From the NCBI GenBank assembly GCA_933228675.1, contig OW121740.1, forward strand, positions 3,100,001 through 3,164,000: DNA of 64,000 bases. Reading direction: 5' to 3'. Positions 38,509 to 51,600 of the stretch are shown one piece after another. The translations under genes and the position numbers were made by a program. This DNA comes from Stomorhina lunata (taxonomy: Eukaryota > Arthropoda > Insecta > Diptera > Rhiniidae). The notes below the pieces were generated by a model. That model was not told where the DNA came from and did no database searches. It worked only from the letters and a program-made list of their open reading frames with translations. The stretch's first letter is position 1, and each line of letters opens with the position of its first letter.

Positions 38509-39310
38509 TATACCCTTCACCACCATAGGTGGAAAGGGTATTATAAGTTTGTGCTGATGTTTGTAACGCATAGAAATATTTGTCTTAGACCCACCTTTTA
38601 GTATACCAATAGGCTTAGAATCACTTTCTGAGTCGATTTAGCGATGTCCGTCCGTCCGTCTGGCTGGCTGGCTGGACCCCCATGTAAACCTTGTAATCAA
38701 ACTACAGGTCGCAATTCTAAAGATAATTTGATGAAATTTGGCACAGATCATTTTTTTTGATAATGGGACCATGGCTATTGAAATTGGTCAAAATTGGTCC
38801 ATTATTTATGGTACCTCCCATAGGTCCCACTTCCCGAAATTGCTATATTGGCCACGAATATGAATATTTTTTCATGAAATTTAAAACAAATACTGCTTAT
38901 GTCAACTAAAATCACTGTACCAAATTTTGTTGAAATCGGTCCACATTTGACCATAGCTCCCATACAAATTCTTCTGTCAAAACGCACTAAATGAGACAAA
39001 AAATCACTAAAACGCTCGTAAATCTACAGATAATGGAAATTTTGAGTCTATTTTTTGCATACATAATTTTTGTAACAACTGTAATTAATCTGCCAAATTT
39101 CGAGATAATCGGTCCACATTTGACCCTAGCTCTCATATAAGTCCAAATGACGGAAACAGGTTGAATATATAAGTTTTGAGAAAATGTTTGTATGATGGCA
39201 AAATTTAGCAAATATTTGTCTTTACACAGGAAAAATAACACCTTTGACCTTAGTGGTGAAGGGTATCGTATGGTCGGCTTGACCGACTATAGCGCTTTCT
39301 TACTTGTTTT
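38509..39310 (+). mobile_element. INE element, best full-length copy
   Basis: About 800 bp from TATACCCTTCACCACCATAG to TTTCTTACTTGTTTTT. It contains the GTCCGTCCGTC run, two CGGTCCACATTTGACC blocks and the terminal GTCGGCTTGACCGAC hairpin. It ends 65 bp before exon 4 of the coiled-coil gene, inside the downstream intron. Confidence 0.65.
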
Positions 39311-39374
39311 TAAATTAATTTAAATCTTGAATATATAGAATATTTATAACTTATATTAATGCTACCCCACTTAC

Positions 39375-39656
39375 CTCATTAGAATTTTCAGCTTTTTTAG
39401 TTGATGAATCCTGGTTCTTGGTTGAAGATTCTTTATCTTTGGAAGATTCTTCATTTTGTTTGGTTGCAGCATTTGAGGGGCTGCTCTTTGGTTTTCTATT
39501 ATTTTGATTTATTTTTGTATTTGAATTCGTCGTTTTATTCGTTAAATTAGTAGAATTAGTCGTTGCATTTCTGCTGGTAGATTTAGAATTTTGTAAAATT
39601 TGTAAATCCTTTTTTAGTTGCCCAATATTACGTTCTTTAGTTTTTATTTCCTCCAG
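39375..39656 (-). CDS. Coiled-coil gene exon 4
   Basis: 282 nt, 94 codons, phase 0 at both ends, with acceptor TTTTTTCAG and donor GTAAG. It encodes LEEIKTKERNIGQLKKDLQI, the end of a coil, then about 65 residues rich in Ser, Thr, Asn and Lys (including KPKSSPSNAATKQNEESSKD). The open donor shows that the gene continues. Confidence 0.8.
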
Positions 39657-42600
39657 CTGAAAAAATAGTAGAGAAAAGAAATTATTTATAAATTTTAAGA
39701 AAAAATAAACTTAAAAATGAATCAGTTTAGAACAGTCACGGGCAAATTATTCATATGTTATCACTAGTTATAGGAAAATAATTTCTTCTGACACACATAC
39801 ATAAACCATACACAACAATTGGTAAAAGCATAAAATATTTTTACGCTCCAATTCAAACCCTCCTCCAACAAATTCAATCACACGCTATGAACAGGGTTGC
39901 CAGATTTTTTTTTGTGAAAAATTGGCATTATCGGCAGTAAATTTTCAGAAATCGGCAAAAAAATCAGAATGGTCAAAAATATATCACAAATATATCCGAA
40001 TATTAAGAACATGTTCAAAATTTTTCTAAAGCACAAACATTTATTGAAAAATTTTCTATACATCAAATTTCATATTAGAAAATTTTAAAAAATAAAAAAT
40101 TCATATTGAAAATTTTTGTATACAAAAAATTTTACATTAAAAATTCTTCTATACAAAAAATTTTACATTAAAAATTCTTCTATACAAAAAAAAATATATT
40201 GAACATTTTTTTATACCAAAAATGTTTGTGGAAAATTTTTCTATACAAAAAAAATTTATATTGAACTTTCTAAAAAAATTTTTCTGGAAAATTTTTCTAT
40301 ACAACAATTTTACATTAAAAATTTTTCTATACAAAAAAATTATAAATATTGAACATTTTTCTATACAAAAAATGTTTATGGAAAATTTTCCTATACAAAA
40401 AATTTTATATGAAAAATTTGTCTATAAAAAAATTTTATAAGGAAAATTGTTCAATCATATTGAAAATTTTTGTATACAAAAAATTTTACATTAAAAATTC
40501 TTCTATACAAAAAAAATTATATTGAACATTTTTTTATACCAAAAATGTTTGTGGAAAATTTTTCTACACAAAAAAAAATTTATATTGAACTTTCTATAAA
40601 AAAATTTTTCTGGAAAATTTTTCTGTACAACAATTTTACATTAAAAATTTTTCTATGCAAGAAAATTATATTGAACATTTTTCTATACAAAAAATGTTTA
40701 TGGAAAATTTTCCTATACCAAAAATTGTATATGAAAAATTTGTCTATAAAAAAATTTTATAAGGAAAATTGTTCTATACAAAAATTTTATATGGAAAATT
40801 TGTCTATACAAAAAAATTTTATTTAGAAAAATTTTTCATATAAAAAATTTTAGATGGAAAATTTTTCTTTTCAAAAAATTATAGGTATACTATATCCTTT
40901 TTTACAAAAAAAATATATAGGAAAATTTTCGATAGAAAAAATTTTAAATGGAAAAAAATTTAAACATAAAATATTGCAAATTTTTCGGCGGAAACATAAT
41001 AAATAGTTTTTTGATAAAACCAAAAAATGTTGGTGGGGAAACCTTTCCTCGACGCGTTTCTATGGTTGGTTAGACCATCTCATCAGGAGGATTATCCCTA
41101 ATTCTAGACAGAGCGAAAACCTCACATTATGTATAATTTTTTTTTATAATAATTGTAATAAATTGGGATTCTTAGTGCAATACACTACAGTAAAACTTTT
41201 TAATTAAAAATAATTGTTGAAATTTTAAAATTATGTTCGTTTTCGATATTATCTTTAAAATGGCCAATTTTCTTACCAAAATCTGCATATCGGCACTTTA
41301 CTTTTTCTAGATCAAAATCGCCAAAATGCCGATAAATTGGCAAATATGGCAGGCCTGGCTATGAAACACATTTGATGAAGCGAGAACACACTTCGGAGTT
41401 TTTCAAATTTTCTCTACTGCTTCTAGTACAATTGCTAATTTGCACATCTGTTAGTGCCCATCACTGGTTTAGACTAAAGAACATATGAAAGTCTACTGTT
41501 ATCAGAAGAATTATTTAACAGAAAAGGTGTAGTGTTCCACCAAGATAATACGAGACCTATTGAAATTTTTCTGCTGATATGGCATTATCGAATTATTATT
41601 TATTCCGGTAAGAGGTCAAAAGTCACCGGCATCAGTTTTTTACCAACAGAGACAAAAAGTCGTATGAGCGTTGGTTTAACCAGAATTAACTATATGATTT
41701 AATATGTATTTGTTTTTAATTTTTGAACGAAATTACTTTCCGAACAACCCAATAATATATAATAAAATAATTTTTTCACACTACAGAAGACTCCTCATAC
41801 TAGAGCTTTCTGTTTATGTAGAGCAGTCTGTTCACACTACTAGAACAGTCTGATAATACTAGAACATTCTTTTCACAATATGAAAGCTTTTAATTGCAAT
41901 TTGGTTAATATGAGAACCTTTTGTATTCAAAAAGCTTTTTCAATAAAAAAAAACTGTATATATTTTATACTGAAAATATAAATTTTTATAATGAACAATT
42001 TTTTGAGAATTTTTGTAATGAAAAATTTATCAGATAAATTTTTCCATAAAAATTTTTAATATGAAAAATTTCTTCAAGAATTTGTATAATGAAAAATTTT
42101 CTACAGACATTTTTCTAATAAAAAAATGTTGAAAGAAATTAATTTTAGTTGAACCAAGAATTTTTGTTAAGAGGTTGTGTTCGAATCCGGGCTCAGGTTC
42201 ATATCATAATTTTTTTTTCCTAAAAATTATTAATCTAATTTAAAAATTCAAAAAGTTTGAAAAATAAAAATAAAAATTTATGATATGAACCTGAGCCCGG
42301 ATTCGAACCCACAACCTCTTTTCTTTAAAAATTTTATAATGAAAAACTTTCTTTAGAAATTTTTATATGAAAAATTTGTTTAAGGATTTTTATAATTAAA
42401 AATTTTCTTTAACATTTTTATATGGAAAAACTTTCTATAAAAATTTTTATAACAAAAAAATGTCTATGGAAATTTAAATAACAAAAAATTTTTTATAGAA
42501 ATTTTTATAATGAAAAATTTTCTAACGAATTTTTTATAATGAAAAATGTTCGATAGAAATTTTTATAATGAAAAATTGTCTAAAGACATTTTTATAATGA

Positions 42601-45600
42601 AAAAAGCTTTAGTTAGGAAGGTACTGTATAAGAAATTTTTGAAATAAAACGTTTCTTAAGGAAAAGTTTTGAGTTAAAGAGACTTTTACACTAATGTAGG
42701 GTTTATATAACGATTGAGTAAAACTTACATGTATTTTGTTTTTGTTACAATAACAAAACACATGTAAATTTCACTCAATCGTCAGTCGTTTGAGTTGTAT
42801 AAACCCCACATCAATTTTTGTAATAGACGATTTTGAAAAGCATTTTATTTTAATGATTTTATACGAGAAACTTTTATTTTAGAAATGTTATTTTTCACAA
42901 AATATTATGAATTTCAAATACCAACATAAACAGTTTCTTATAAATAAAAGCTTTTGGTTCCAAACAGCTTGAGAAATGTGTATGTAAATAGCTTTATTTC
43001 AGAATTTTTGAAAATATTCTAAAAAGTTTGTTTACACTAGAACATTCCGATCACACTAAAACAGTTTATTCACACTAGATAATTTAGTCTGTTCACACTA
43101 GAACATTATGTTTTCATTAGAATTGTCTGTTTATACTAGAACTGACTTAGGTTCTTCACATTACAACAAATTTAATAAAATTTTCACTAAAAAAGACGGA
43201 GTTGAAAATCCACTAATTGTTATTTATTTTTATAGTAAAATAAATAATTTGTTATAGTTTTTAAATTAAACGCATTTTTCTTTCTCAAAAAACAAAAAAA
43301 TCAAATTGTTCATAATAATTCTCATATAACAAATGTATGAATAAAAGTAGACACATGTGTCTAGTAAGTAAATTCACCAAAAATCGTGGGAAGCTTTTAT
43401 GCAATATGGCCTAAAGCCATTTTCAGTCAATACCACCAACCAAACCAAACAAACTTATTCAATGCAAAGCATAGACCCCTTTTTTGTCTCGCACCATTAA
43501 AAAACGCACAATTTTGTTAATAAAACTTTCAAGACTATTAAATAACTAAATAATGTGTCTTTTTGTGGTTCCTTGGCAAAAAAAAAAAAAACAAATTAAA
43601 ACATAAGAAACCCGCTTTAAAAAAGCAGCCGCTTAAGCATTCTCCTTTACCTCAAACATTCGCCACATGCAGCCAGTTTTTGAAAATTTCAAAAAAATAC
43701 TATTTCAACTTATGATTTTGTTTACGCAAAAAAATTTTTCTTCAAAAAAAAACTTGGTCAACTTTTAAGAAAACCAAAACAATTTGCGTGAACAAAAAAA
43801 AACACTAAGACCGAATTAAAATTTATGGCTAAATTTAATAAACCAAATGACATGTACTCAAATTATTTAAGAAAATTTAAATTATCTAAATTATTAGTTT
43901 AAAAAAAATCTAAAGTTCATTTAAAAATTTTTGAAAAGTTCATTGACTTTTAAAATTTGTTTGCCAAAGCTTTAGTATAATTTTTAATTTTATGGTCTGC
44001 ATTTGGCTGCTTCCTGTTACACCTTTTCCCATTTGCCAAAATGAGTGAATTCCCTGAGATTGAGAAAATAAACCCTTTTTTTGGCTGCATGCCCGATTGT
44101 CTGTCCGAGTCTGTCTGGTCTCTAATCATATTTCTACACAACATCCACCAAATCGAGGTGTTTACTAAATAACAGCAATCGAACATATTTGTAAGTGTAC
44201 ACTGAGAAAAATTGCATACATAAGAAAAATCTTGTTAAAATATCTCTGAAATACATAAGTATAACAAATTCGATAAAATGTGAAAGCTTTAATAATTTTA
44301 AAACTTAAAAAAGGGATTTATTTTTAATCTATGTTTCTTTTGACACTTATTTTCTCCCAGTGTTGACAAAATTTTTGCACTTTGTCCTCAGGCTGTTTGA
44401 AGCAAAAATATTAATGTTCGTTCATTCATTCATTCTTTTGCCTCAAAAGATTTACTCAACGTATGAAAATGAATGATTGAGACAGTCAATTCAAACATTT
44501 TTTTTTTTTTTTGTAACAACTGCAAGCCGTCTTTGTTTTTGTTCAAAATCTTATCCAATTTTCATCCAGAATTTGTATGAATGAGTCATAAAAAAAATGT
44601 AAATAATTCAAATTGAAAAATATTTTCTCACGCATTTTTGTCCAAAGAAAATGTTTAGATTTTTAGAATGAAATATGATCTGGAAAAATAATGTATTTTT
44701 AAATAGAAAAAAGAGATTTGGAAAAATATTAGCAAATAGCTTAAAAAATATAAATAAATCCGAAATTATATTATTGTACATTTTCGAAGAAAATCTCTTA
44801 CTAAAAGAACAGAAAACTGATTCATAATAACAAAATAAGAAAGAGCTTTTGCAAGTAAATAAACAAATAAGCTTCTTCGAAAATAACATAAGAAAGCTCT
44901 TAAAGAAAAAATTTTCTGCAAAACAACATTTTTGGGACAATAAATAATTGAGTAAAGCTTTTTATAAAAAAGCTTTTCAGCTTTTTTGAGGAAAATTTAA
45001 GTTTTTTAAGAACAAAGTTATGACTCAAAGAAAGTTTTTTTTAAAGCTTAAAGCTGAGTTTTGGATATTATAAATTTTTATTGCAAAAATGGTTTGAAAA
45101 AATTTAGTTAAAAAACTTTAATCGAGAAAATCTTATTTAATACCGATATAATTTTAAGTATAAATTAAGCTTTCTTAGAAACATGGATCTTTTTAAGAGA
45201 TAATAAAGCTTTCTGAAAACAGATTTTAAAAAACAACTATTTTAAGATCCTTAAATGTTGGTTAACTTTTTGTTGGAAAAGCTTTTTTATAGATTAAATC
45301 AATCTTAGAAAAAAAGTCATTTGAAAAAATATTTTCAAACTTTCTTTGACAACAGTAACTCCTAATGGAAAACAAAACTTTCTAACGCAAAGCTTTTTTA
45401 AAGAGAACTGTTTTGTAAAGAGCTTTTCATTAATTTGAGTTTTTAAAAAAGAAATTAAACATTTTAATCTGATTTTAGTTTTTAAGACTAAAAATTACAA
45501 TTTGTACTTATTATTGTTTTCAAAACGCACCATTTTCTTAAAAGCTCTTTTTAGGAAATATTGCTTTTTAGAAAAAGTTGATGTCAGAAGCTCAAAAAGC

Positions 45601-48600
45601 TTGATTTTCTTTAAAAGCTCTTTTATAAAAAGCTCTAAAATTTATTTGTATCAATCCTAAACAGTTTAAAAAAGCTTTTTTTTTTTTGATAAACCAATTT
45701 ATAAAAAAAGTAAAGGTTTGTTTTTGGTTAAACATTTTATTGATAAATAAATAAATTATTAAGCTTTTAAAGAAAATCGTGATTTTTGAGCTTACTTAAC
45801 GACTTTCTGATAACAAAACTTTTTCTTAAAAACATTATTTTCTAAAAAACTTTTGAGTGATTTTAAACTTTTTTCAGCAAAAATCGTTTTCGTAATTATT
45901 TTATTGAAATATTGCTCTTGTTCTGAAGAGCTTTCCATGTATCATTTAGAAATTCATTTATAGTTAATAGCTTTACATCTAAGAAATTAAAAAAAAGTCT
46001 GCTTCATATCTCGTTTTTTTATTTGAGTTAATATTTTAAAGTTTTTTTTTCACAAACTCCCATCATTGCCTTAACATCTAGCAAAATTAAATCTAGTCAA
46101 AACTTACCAATCGTGATATTTCATTTTTGGCAGATTTTTGTATTTGAGTCAATCGGATTTCATAAGAATCTTTTAATTCGCGTATATCAGCTGCTTTACG
46201 TCTATCAGCGTCGCAATTAATCTGTAAAAATTCATTATAACGCAAATATGGTTTTCAAAATTTGATTGACTTGAAAAAGGAAAAACATTTATTCATTGAA
46301 TGCAGGCGGTTTCAGTGGACGCAAACAACAACAACAACACTGGTTATAGTTTAAGGCGGTAGCGGGGGGAGTAACACAACAAAATTTTTAAATTTACATG
46401 CAAAGTTAGTTTGAAAAGAAATGTCAACAATTAAGTTTATTAGTAGGTAAATATTTAATAATATTCAATTTAGAGAACTTCTTCTTTTAACATACAACGA
46501 ACATATTCTTTGACAGCGCAACATGTTGCTTCAACATAACTTAAAGACTGAAAATTTGTAATTTGAATGCAACCTAAACAATTTCTCTTAGCTGTTGATT
46601 TGTGAAAAAGGGGGGAATAAATAAAACAAAAGTAAATTCATTAATAAAATTAATGATTGGCAACTTTTGATAAGCGGTCGGACGTTCATAAACTTTGAAT
46701 GATAGCTGGGCCATTACCATCATCAACCCTTTTTTCCTGTCTCTTTGGCTATTATAAAACCTTGAGGTCTCATCGCCATGACCAACAGTTGTCTTCGTTT
46801 AATTATAGTGAAAATGTCTCGTTATTATTTAGTGGTTCTTATCATCTGCTGTGACACTTCTTGGTGCCGTTCAACGGATGAACTGGATGATGATGTTATT
46901 GGTAGACTTTTTAAACCCTCTCACTTTCCGTATAAATTAAAACTAATTGAATACACGAGTCGGATATTTTGCAATTCTCAAGTGAAAGTGGTAAATGTTT
47001 ATTTTGAAAATGAAACCTCATTAAGTTATCCTGGAGATATATGCAAAATGCTTAATAATTGCGGTATATCGCATATTACTTTTAGGTAAGTAAAGGGGCA
47101 CTTAAATATATTGTTTTTATAAAAAAATTTGATCGATAGCTTTAATTTGCTAAAGGAGAGTTATAGAAAATTGTCCGACAAAAAGTTAGCAAAAACTGGA
47201 ATTATAGAAAGATAATTAATTTGTAAATACATTTTTTAACAAAAGTTAACGATAACTTGAATTTAAAAAAAAAAGTTGAATTTTTTAACTGTAATTTTAA
47301 AAGATGTTATCAATATCTCCGCCGTGGTATAAAAGGTTAGTCATCCGACTAGTATTCAGAAGTCCCAACTTCGATCCCAGACCCACTTGAAAAAAAATGA
47401 AAAAAGCGGCGGTTGACCTCATAACTCAGCTAGCCACTGGCTATTGAGTATTAGGCTATGTAAAACTAGGGTTTGCAAAAAACCGTGAAAATGGGAAACC
47501 GCGGTTTCGGTTTCAAAACACCCAAAACCGGCCGGTTTCGGTTCGGTTTTCGGTTTTTTAAATAAAACTATTTCAGTTTAAATTTGTAGGAAACTTTAGA
47601 TAACTTCATTAACACATATTATAATTTAATACTAAAAATCAGGAAAATAGTCAGGTTTTTTAAATATGAGGGATTTCTTAAATAAATCTTGTTTCTTTTG
47701 GAGAAACTGCAGAGCCCCTTTAGCGTGAATAAAGAATTTACAATTTCAAAGTCGATAGAATGAAGCAAATCTAAGATCGACAGCATTTCTAAACTCTCAT
47801 GAATACTTTGTTTTAGAAGCAGAAATCTAAGAGTAAACTTAAATCACGATTATGATGCTTTTTAGTTTTTCTTACAGCCTCTAGGTTTAAATTTTCATGG
47901 GCAATCGGTTTTAAATGAGAATCGTGAATATTTACGTTCATATACCGTCTTCCCCTTACATCTGTTCATTCGTCCATTGTAAACATCTTTTGCTTGTTTC
48001 ATTCTTCTGCTTCATTAAATAGACAAATTATGTGCAAATTAATTATAAGCTATGAAAAATAAATAGCTGAAACCGCGGTTTTTTGTACGGTTTTCGGTTT
48101 CGGTTTTGAGGCATATAAAAACGAGGTTTCGGTTTCGGTTAAAACCGAACTGCAAACCCTATGTAAAACTTCTCTAAAAGATACGTCCCTTTCAATGAGT
48201 CTAAAAATAGAATGAGCTGTACATTGTCTGAGAGAATTATATATATATATCAATATCTCCAGATTCCCAACATAAAGTTATCACAAACTATAATTCACAG
48301 AAGAAAAATATAAAGAAAAGTTTGTTGATAACTTTTCTTTGGAAACACAAATTTTCAAACAAAAGTGATGGATAACTTGAATTAAAACAAAAGCTCATAC
48401 TTGATATTTTTAAGCACAAGTTTTTGAAAACTGAAGTTTTTAAAGATGTAATCGACATTTTCATATTTTCAACAAAAAGTTATTTTACACTTGAGTTTTA
48501 TATAAAAAAATTTATAAAAACAAAAAATTTCCATAGAAAAAAATTTTTAAACTGAAAAATTTTCTATAGAAAAAATGTTTAAACCGAAAAATTGTCTATA

Positions 48601-51600
48601 GAAAAAGTATAAGAAATGTTTAATCTATAAAAAAAATTTAATCCGAAAAATTTTCTATAGAAAAATTTTTAAACCGAAAAATTTTCTATAGAAAAATATT
48701 TACACTGAAAAGTTTTCTATAGAAAAATTTTTAAACCGAAAAATTTTTAACCCGAAAAATTTTCTATAGAAAAATTTTTAAACCGAAAAATTTTCTACAG
48801 AAAAATTTTTAAGCCGAAAAATTTTCTACAGAATAATTTTTAACCGAAAAATTTTAAACACTGAAAATTTTTAAGCCGAAATATTTTCTATAGAAAAATT
48901 TCTAAAACCAAATAATTTTCTATTGAAAAATATTCAAAATAAAAATTTTTAAAAAGAAAAATTTTCTTTAGAAAAACTTATTAAAACGAAAAATTTTAAA
49001 CCGAAAATTTTATATAAAAAATTAATTTATAAAAAATTTAATTTATTAAAACGAAAAATTTTATACCGAAAAATTTTCTATAGAAAAAATTTTTAAACCG
49101 AAAACTATTTTATATAAAAAATTAATTTACTTACTTACTTAAATGGCCTATAATTACAACCTGTTTAGGTCAAAGGCCAAACATATTTTAGAATTCCATG
49201 CACCTCTATCTTGTGCGCATATTCTCCATTTTCGAAAAAAATTAATTTCAGTCCGAAAAATTTTCTAAAAAAAAATTACTAAGGGCGAAAATTTTGTAAA
49301 GCCGAATAATTTGCTATAGAAAAATTTTTAAAGCGAAAAATTTTGTATAGAAAAATTGTTTAACCTAAAACTTTTAAATAACATTTTTCTATAATTTTTC
49401 ATACACCGGCCATCGTAGACCGGTTATTATAAAATGTTGCATATCGAGAGCCTATATTCAATACCGACCATAAGTCAAGCGTGAAAATGTGAAAAGAATA
49501 GTTATCGATAACATTATAACATCCAAAGGAAAGTTAATACGAATTTTTTAATCAAAGTGATTAATAACTGAGTTTTTAAAAAAACAAGTCTTCGATGACT
49601 CCAGGATTTTAATAAAAAAGACAAGTCTCCAAGATTATTATACAAAGTCGAAACCTCAAGTTCTTTTAAAGAAAATATATCGACCTCATGACAGCATCAA
49701 AAGAAAATTAATCAATTTTATAAGTTTTCTTAAGAAAGCTTCTCGATTACGTAAATTTTACTAAGGAAATTTCTCGATATCTTAAATTCTTTAAGATCGA
49801 TAACCTGAATTTTCCACAGAAATTTGATAATTGAAATGTTTCACATAAAAGCTATCAATACCTTAAATTTTCCAAGAAAATTTTATCTGTAACTTAAATT
49901 TTGCAAATTTTAAATATCTACAAAAAAGTTATAGATAACTCGAAATTTTTAAAGAAATGATTCCGATAACTTAAATTTAGAAAGTAAAGCTATGTTTTAC
50001 TTAAATTTTCGAAATTAATCGATAATTTAAGTAAAAAAATGTTAAATATTTTGAGAAAATGTTAAATATTTTGAGTTGCCCAAAGAAAATTAATCTATTT
50101 TTTTTTTTTGAAAAATTAAAGAAAATGAAAGAAAATAAAAAGCAAATTTATCGATAACAGGTATCTTAAAAAATATCGATAAAAATAAACTTCTGCAATA
50201 AAAAATTACCGATAATTTCTAAACAATGCTTCCGATAACATACATTTTTAATAGAAATTCTAAGATTTTGAACAATCTCTTTCTTTTCTTGATTTCAGAA
50301 ACAAATTCCGTACAGCCCCTTTGGAAGTACTCAAAGATGATGGCATTGTCATGTATTTAGTAATGGCTTTGAGAGACATCTACCAAACAGTTAAGCTTAA
50401 TATACTAAGGAAAAAATCTGCCTCCAAACATTTAACCTTTATAATCCTGATGATAGAAGATTCCTATTCCGTATCCGAGAAATGGCTTTACAGTACCTTC
50501 AAAAACTTTTGGAATTTTCGTATTCTAAATGTGGCCATTATTTACTACAACGAGGGAAAACTACATATATATCGTTATGATCCCTTTCGGGTTAGGTTAT
50601 ACCCGGAAACTACAATAGGTGGGGAACATAATCTCACAATTAGGGATATATTTCCTAGAAAGATTCTCAATATGAGACTTAGGCCCTTGCGCATGTGCAT
50701 GTATGAAGATGGCATAAGATCTTTATTTGGAAAAGGCGACATATTATTGGGATCAGATGGTTTAATGTCTGGCTATTTGGCGGAACGTTTAAATGCTACA
50801 CGTGTCATTGACTGGGTTAAACCTTATGGCAATGCCTCAATCTCTAGCGATATATGCTTTCGGGAAATCGTGGAGGATATAGATGAAGTTGCTGTAAATA
50901 TAAGGTTTTTATCATTGGAATCCTTTTATCGCAGAGCTGAGTATACCATAGTTCATAGCCGTGATGATCTGTGTGTCATGGTTCCCAAGGCTAAGATAGC
51001 TTCGTCATTTTGGAATCTATTTCGCTCTTTCAACTGGGGAGTATGGTTTGCAATTCTCTCCACTTTATTGTTGGCCTGTGGCTTTTGTTTGCTTTGTTAT
51101 GCTAAAATATGTTCCAACAGCAAATTTATGCTGCAGTTGTATGGTTGTATTATCACCATGCCCTTTCTGAAGATGCCTATTCCTGTATCATTACGCATTT
51201 TCCTGTTTACTTGGCTGGTCTATGGCATGTTAATCTCGGCGGCATTTAAAGGAAATCTGACTAGCAATTTGGTAGAACGTCAATATCTGCCCGATGTCAA
51301 TACGATCAAGGACTTAGCAGAGTCTCCATATAAACTAGCCCTCTTGCCTCGTCATCTTAAACACCTACATCGCTATATAGACAACAAAAATAAGTATGGA
51401 GACATGCTAATGAAGAAACTGATCGATGTTCCGGATTTACAATTTAAAAATTTAATAGAAAATAATAATTTATCTTATGCCTATTTGTTGAAATATCACA
51501 TCTCCATATTTGAAATGAACTCTCGAAAACACTCGAAAAATGGACGTCCCCTGTTCCATGGTATGAAACAGTGCATTGTACCATTCCATGCCGTTTACAT

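Larger units (their letters stand above)
39657..46107 (-). other. Intron 3 of coiled-coil gene (repeat-filled)
   Basis: A 6.45-kb intron holding a hAT-like element (39892-41357), a mariner relic, AT-rich arrays, a foldback repeat (42694-42812), degenerate GTTCACAC repeats and an AAGCTTTT-rich stretch. No coding exon was recognised inside it. Confidence 0.75.
47086..50298 (+). other. IR gene intron (3.2 kb) filled with repeats
   Basis: Canonical GT-AG intron. In order it holds a tRNA-derived SINE split by a hAT-like element, then an AT-rich tandem array (48500-49400) with a small retroposed insert, then degenerate repeat sequence rich in CGATA (49490-50240). No further coding exon is visible. 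Confidence 0.8.

Noticed and set aside
40149..40826. Frames of 61-118 codons with FSIQKMF-like repeats
   Set aside because: By-product of the AT array inside the hAT-like element.
43950..44186. 78-codon minus-strand frame in intron 3
   Set aside because: No flanking splice sites in phase with host exons and a stop at its end; composition not clearly coding.
47321..47395. A threonine tRNA gene (AGT)
   Set aside because: The T-arm and acceptor do not pair, and the SINE target duplications explain it.
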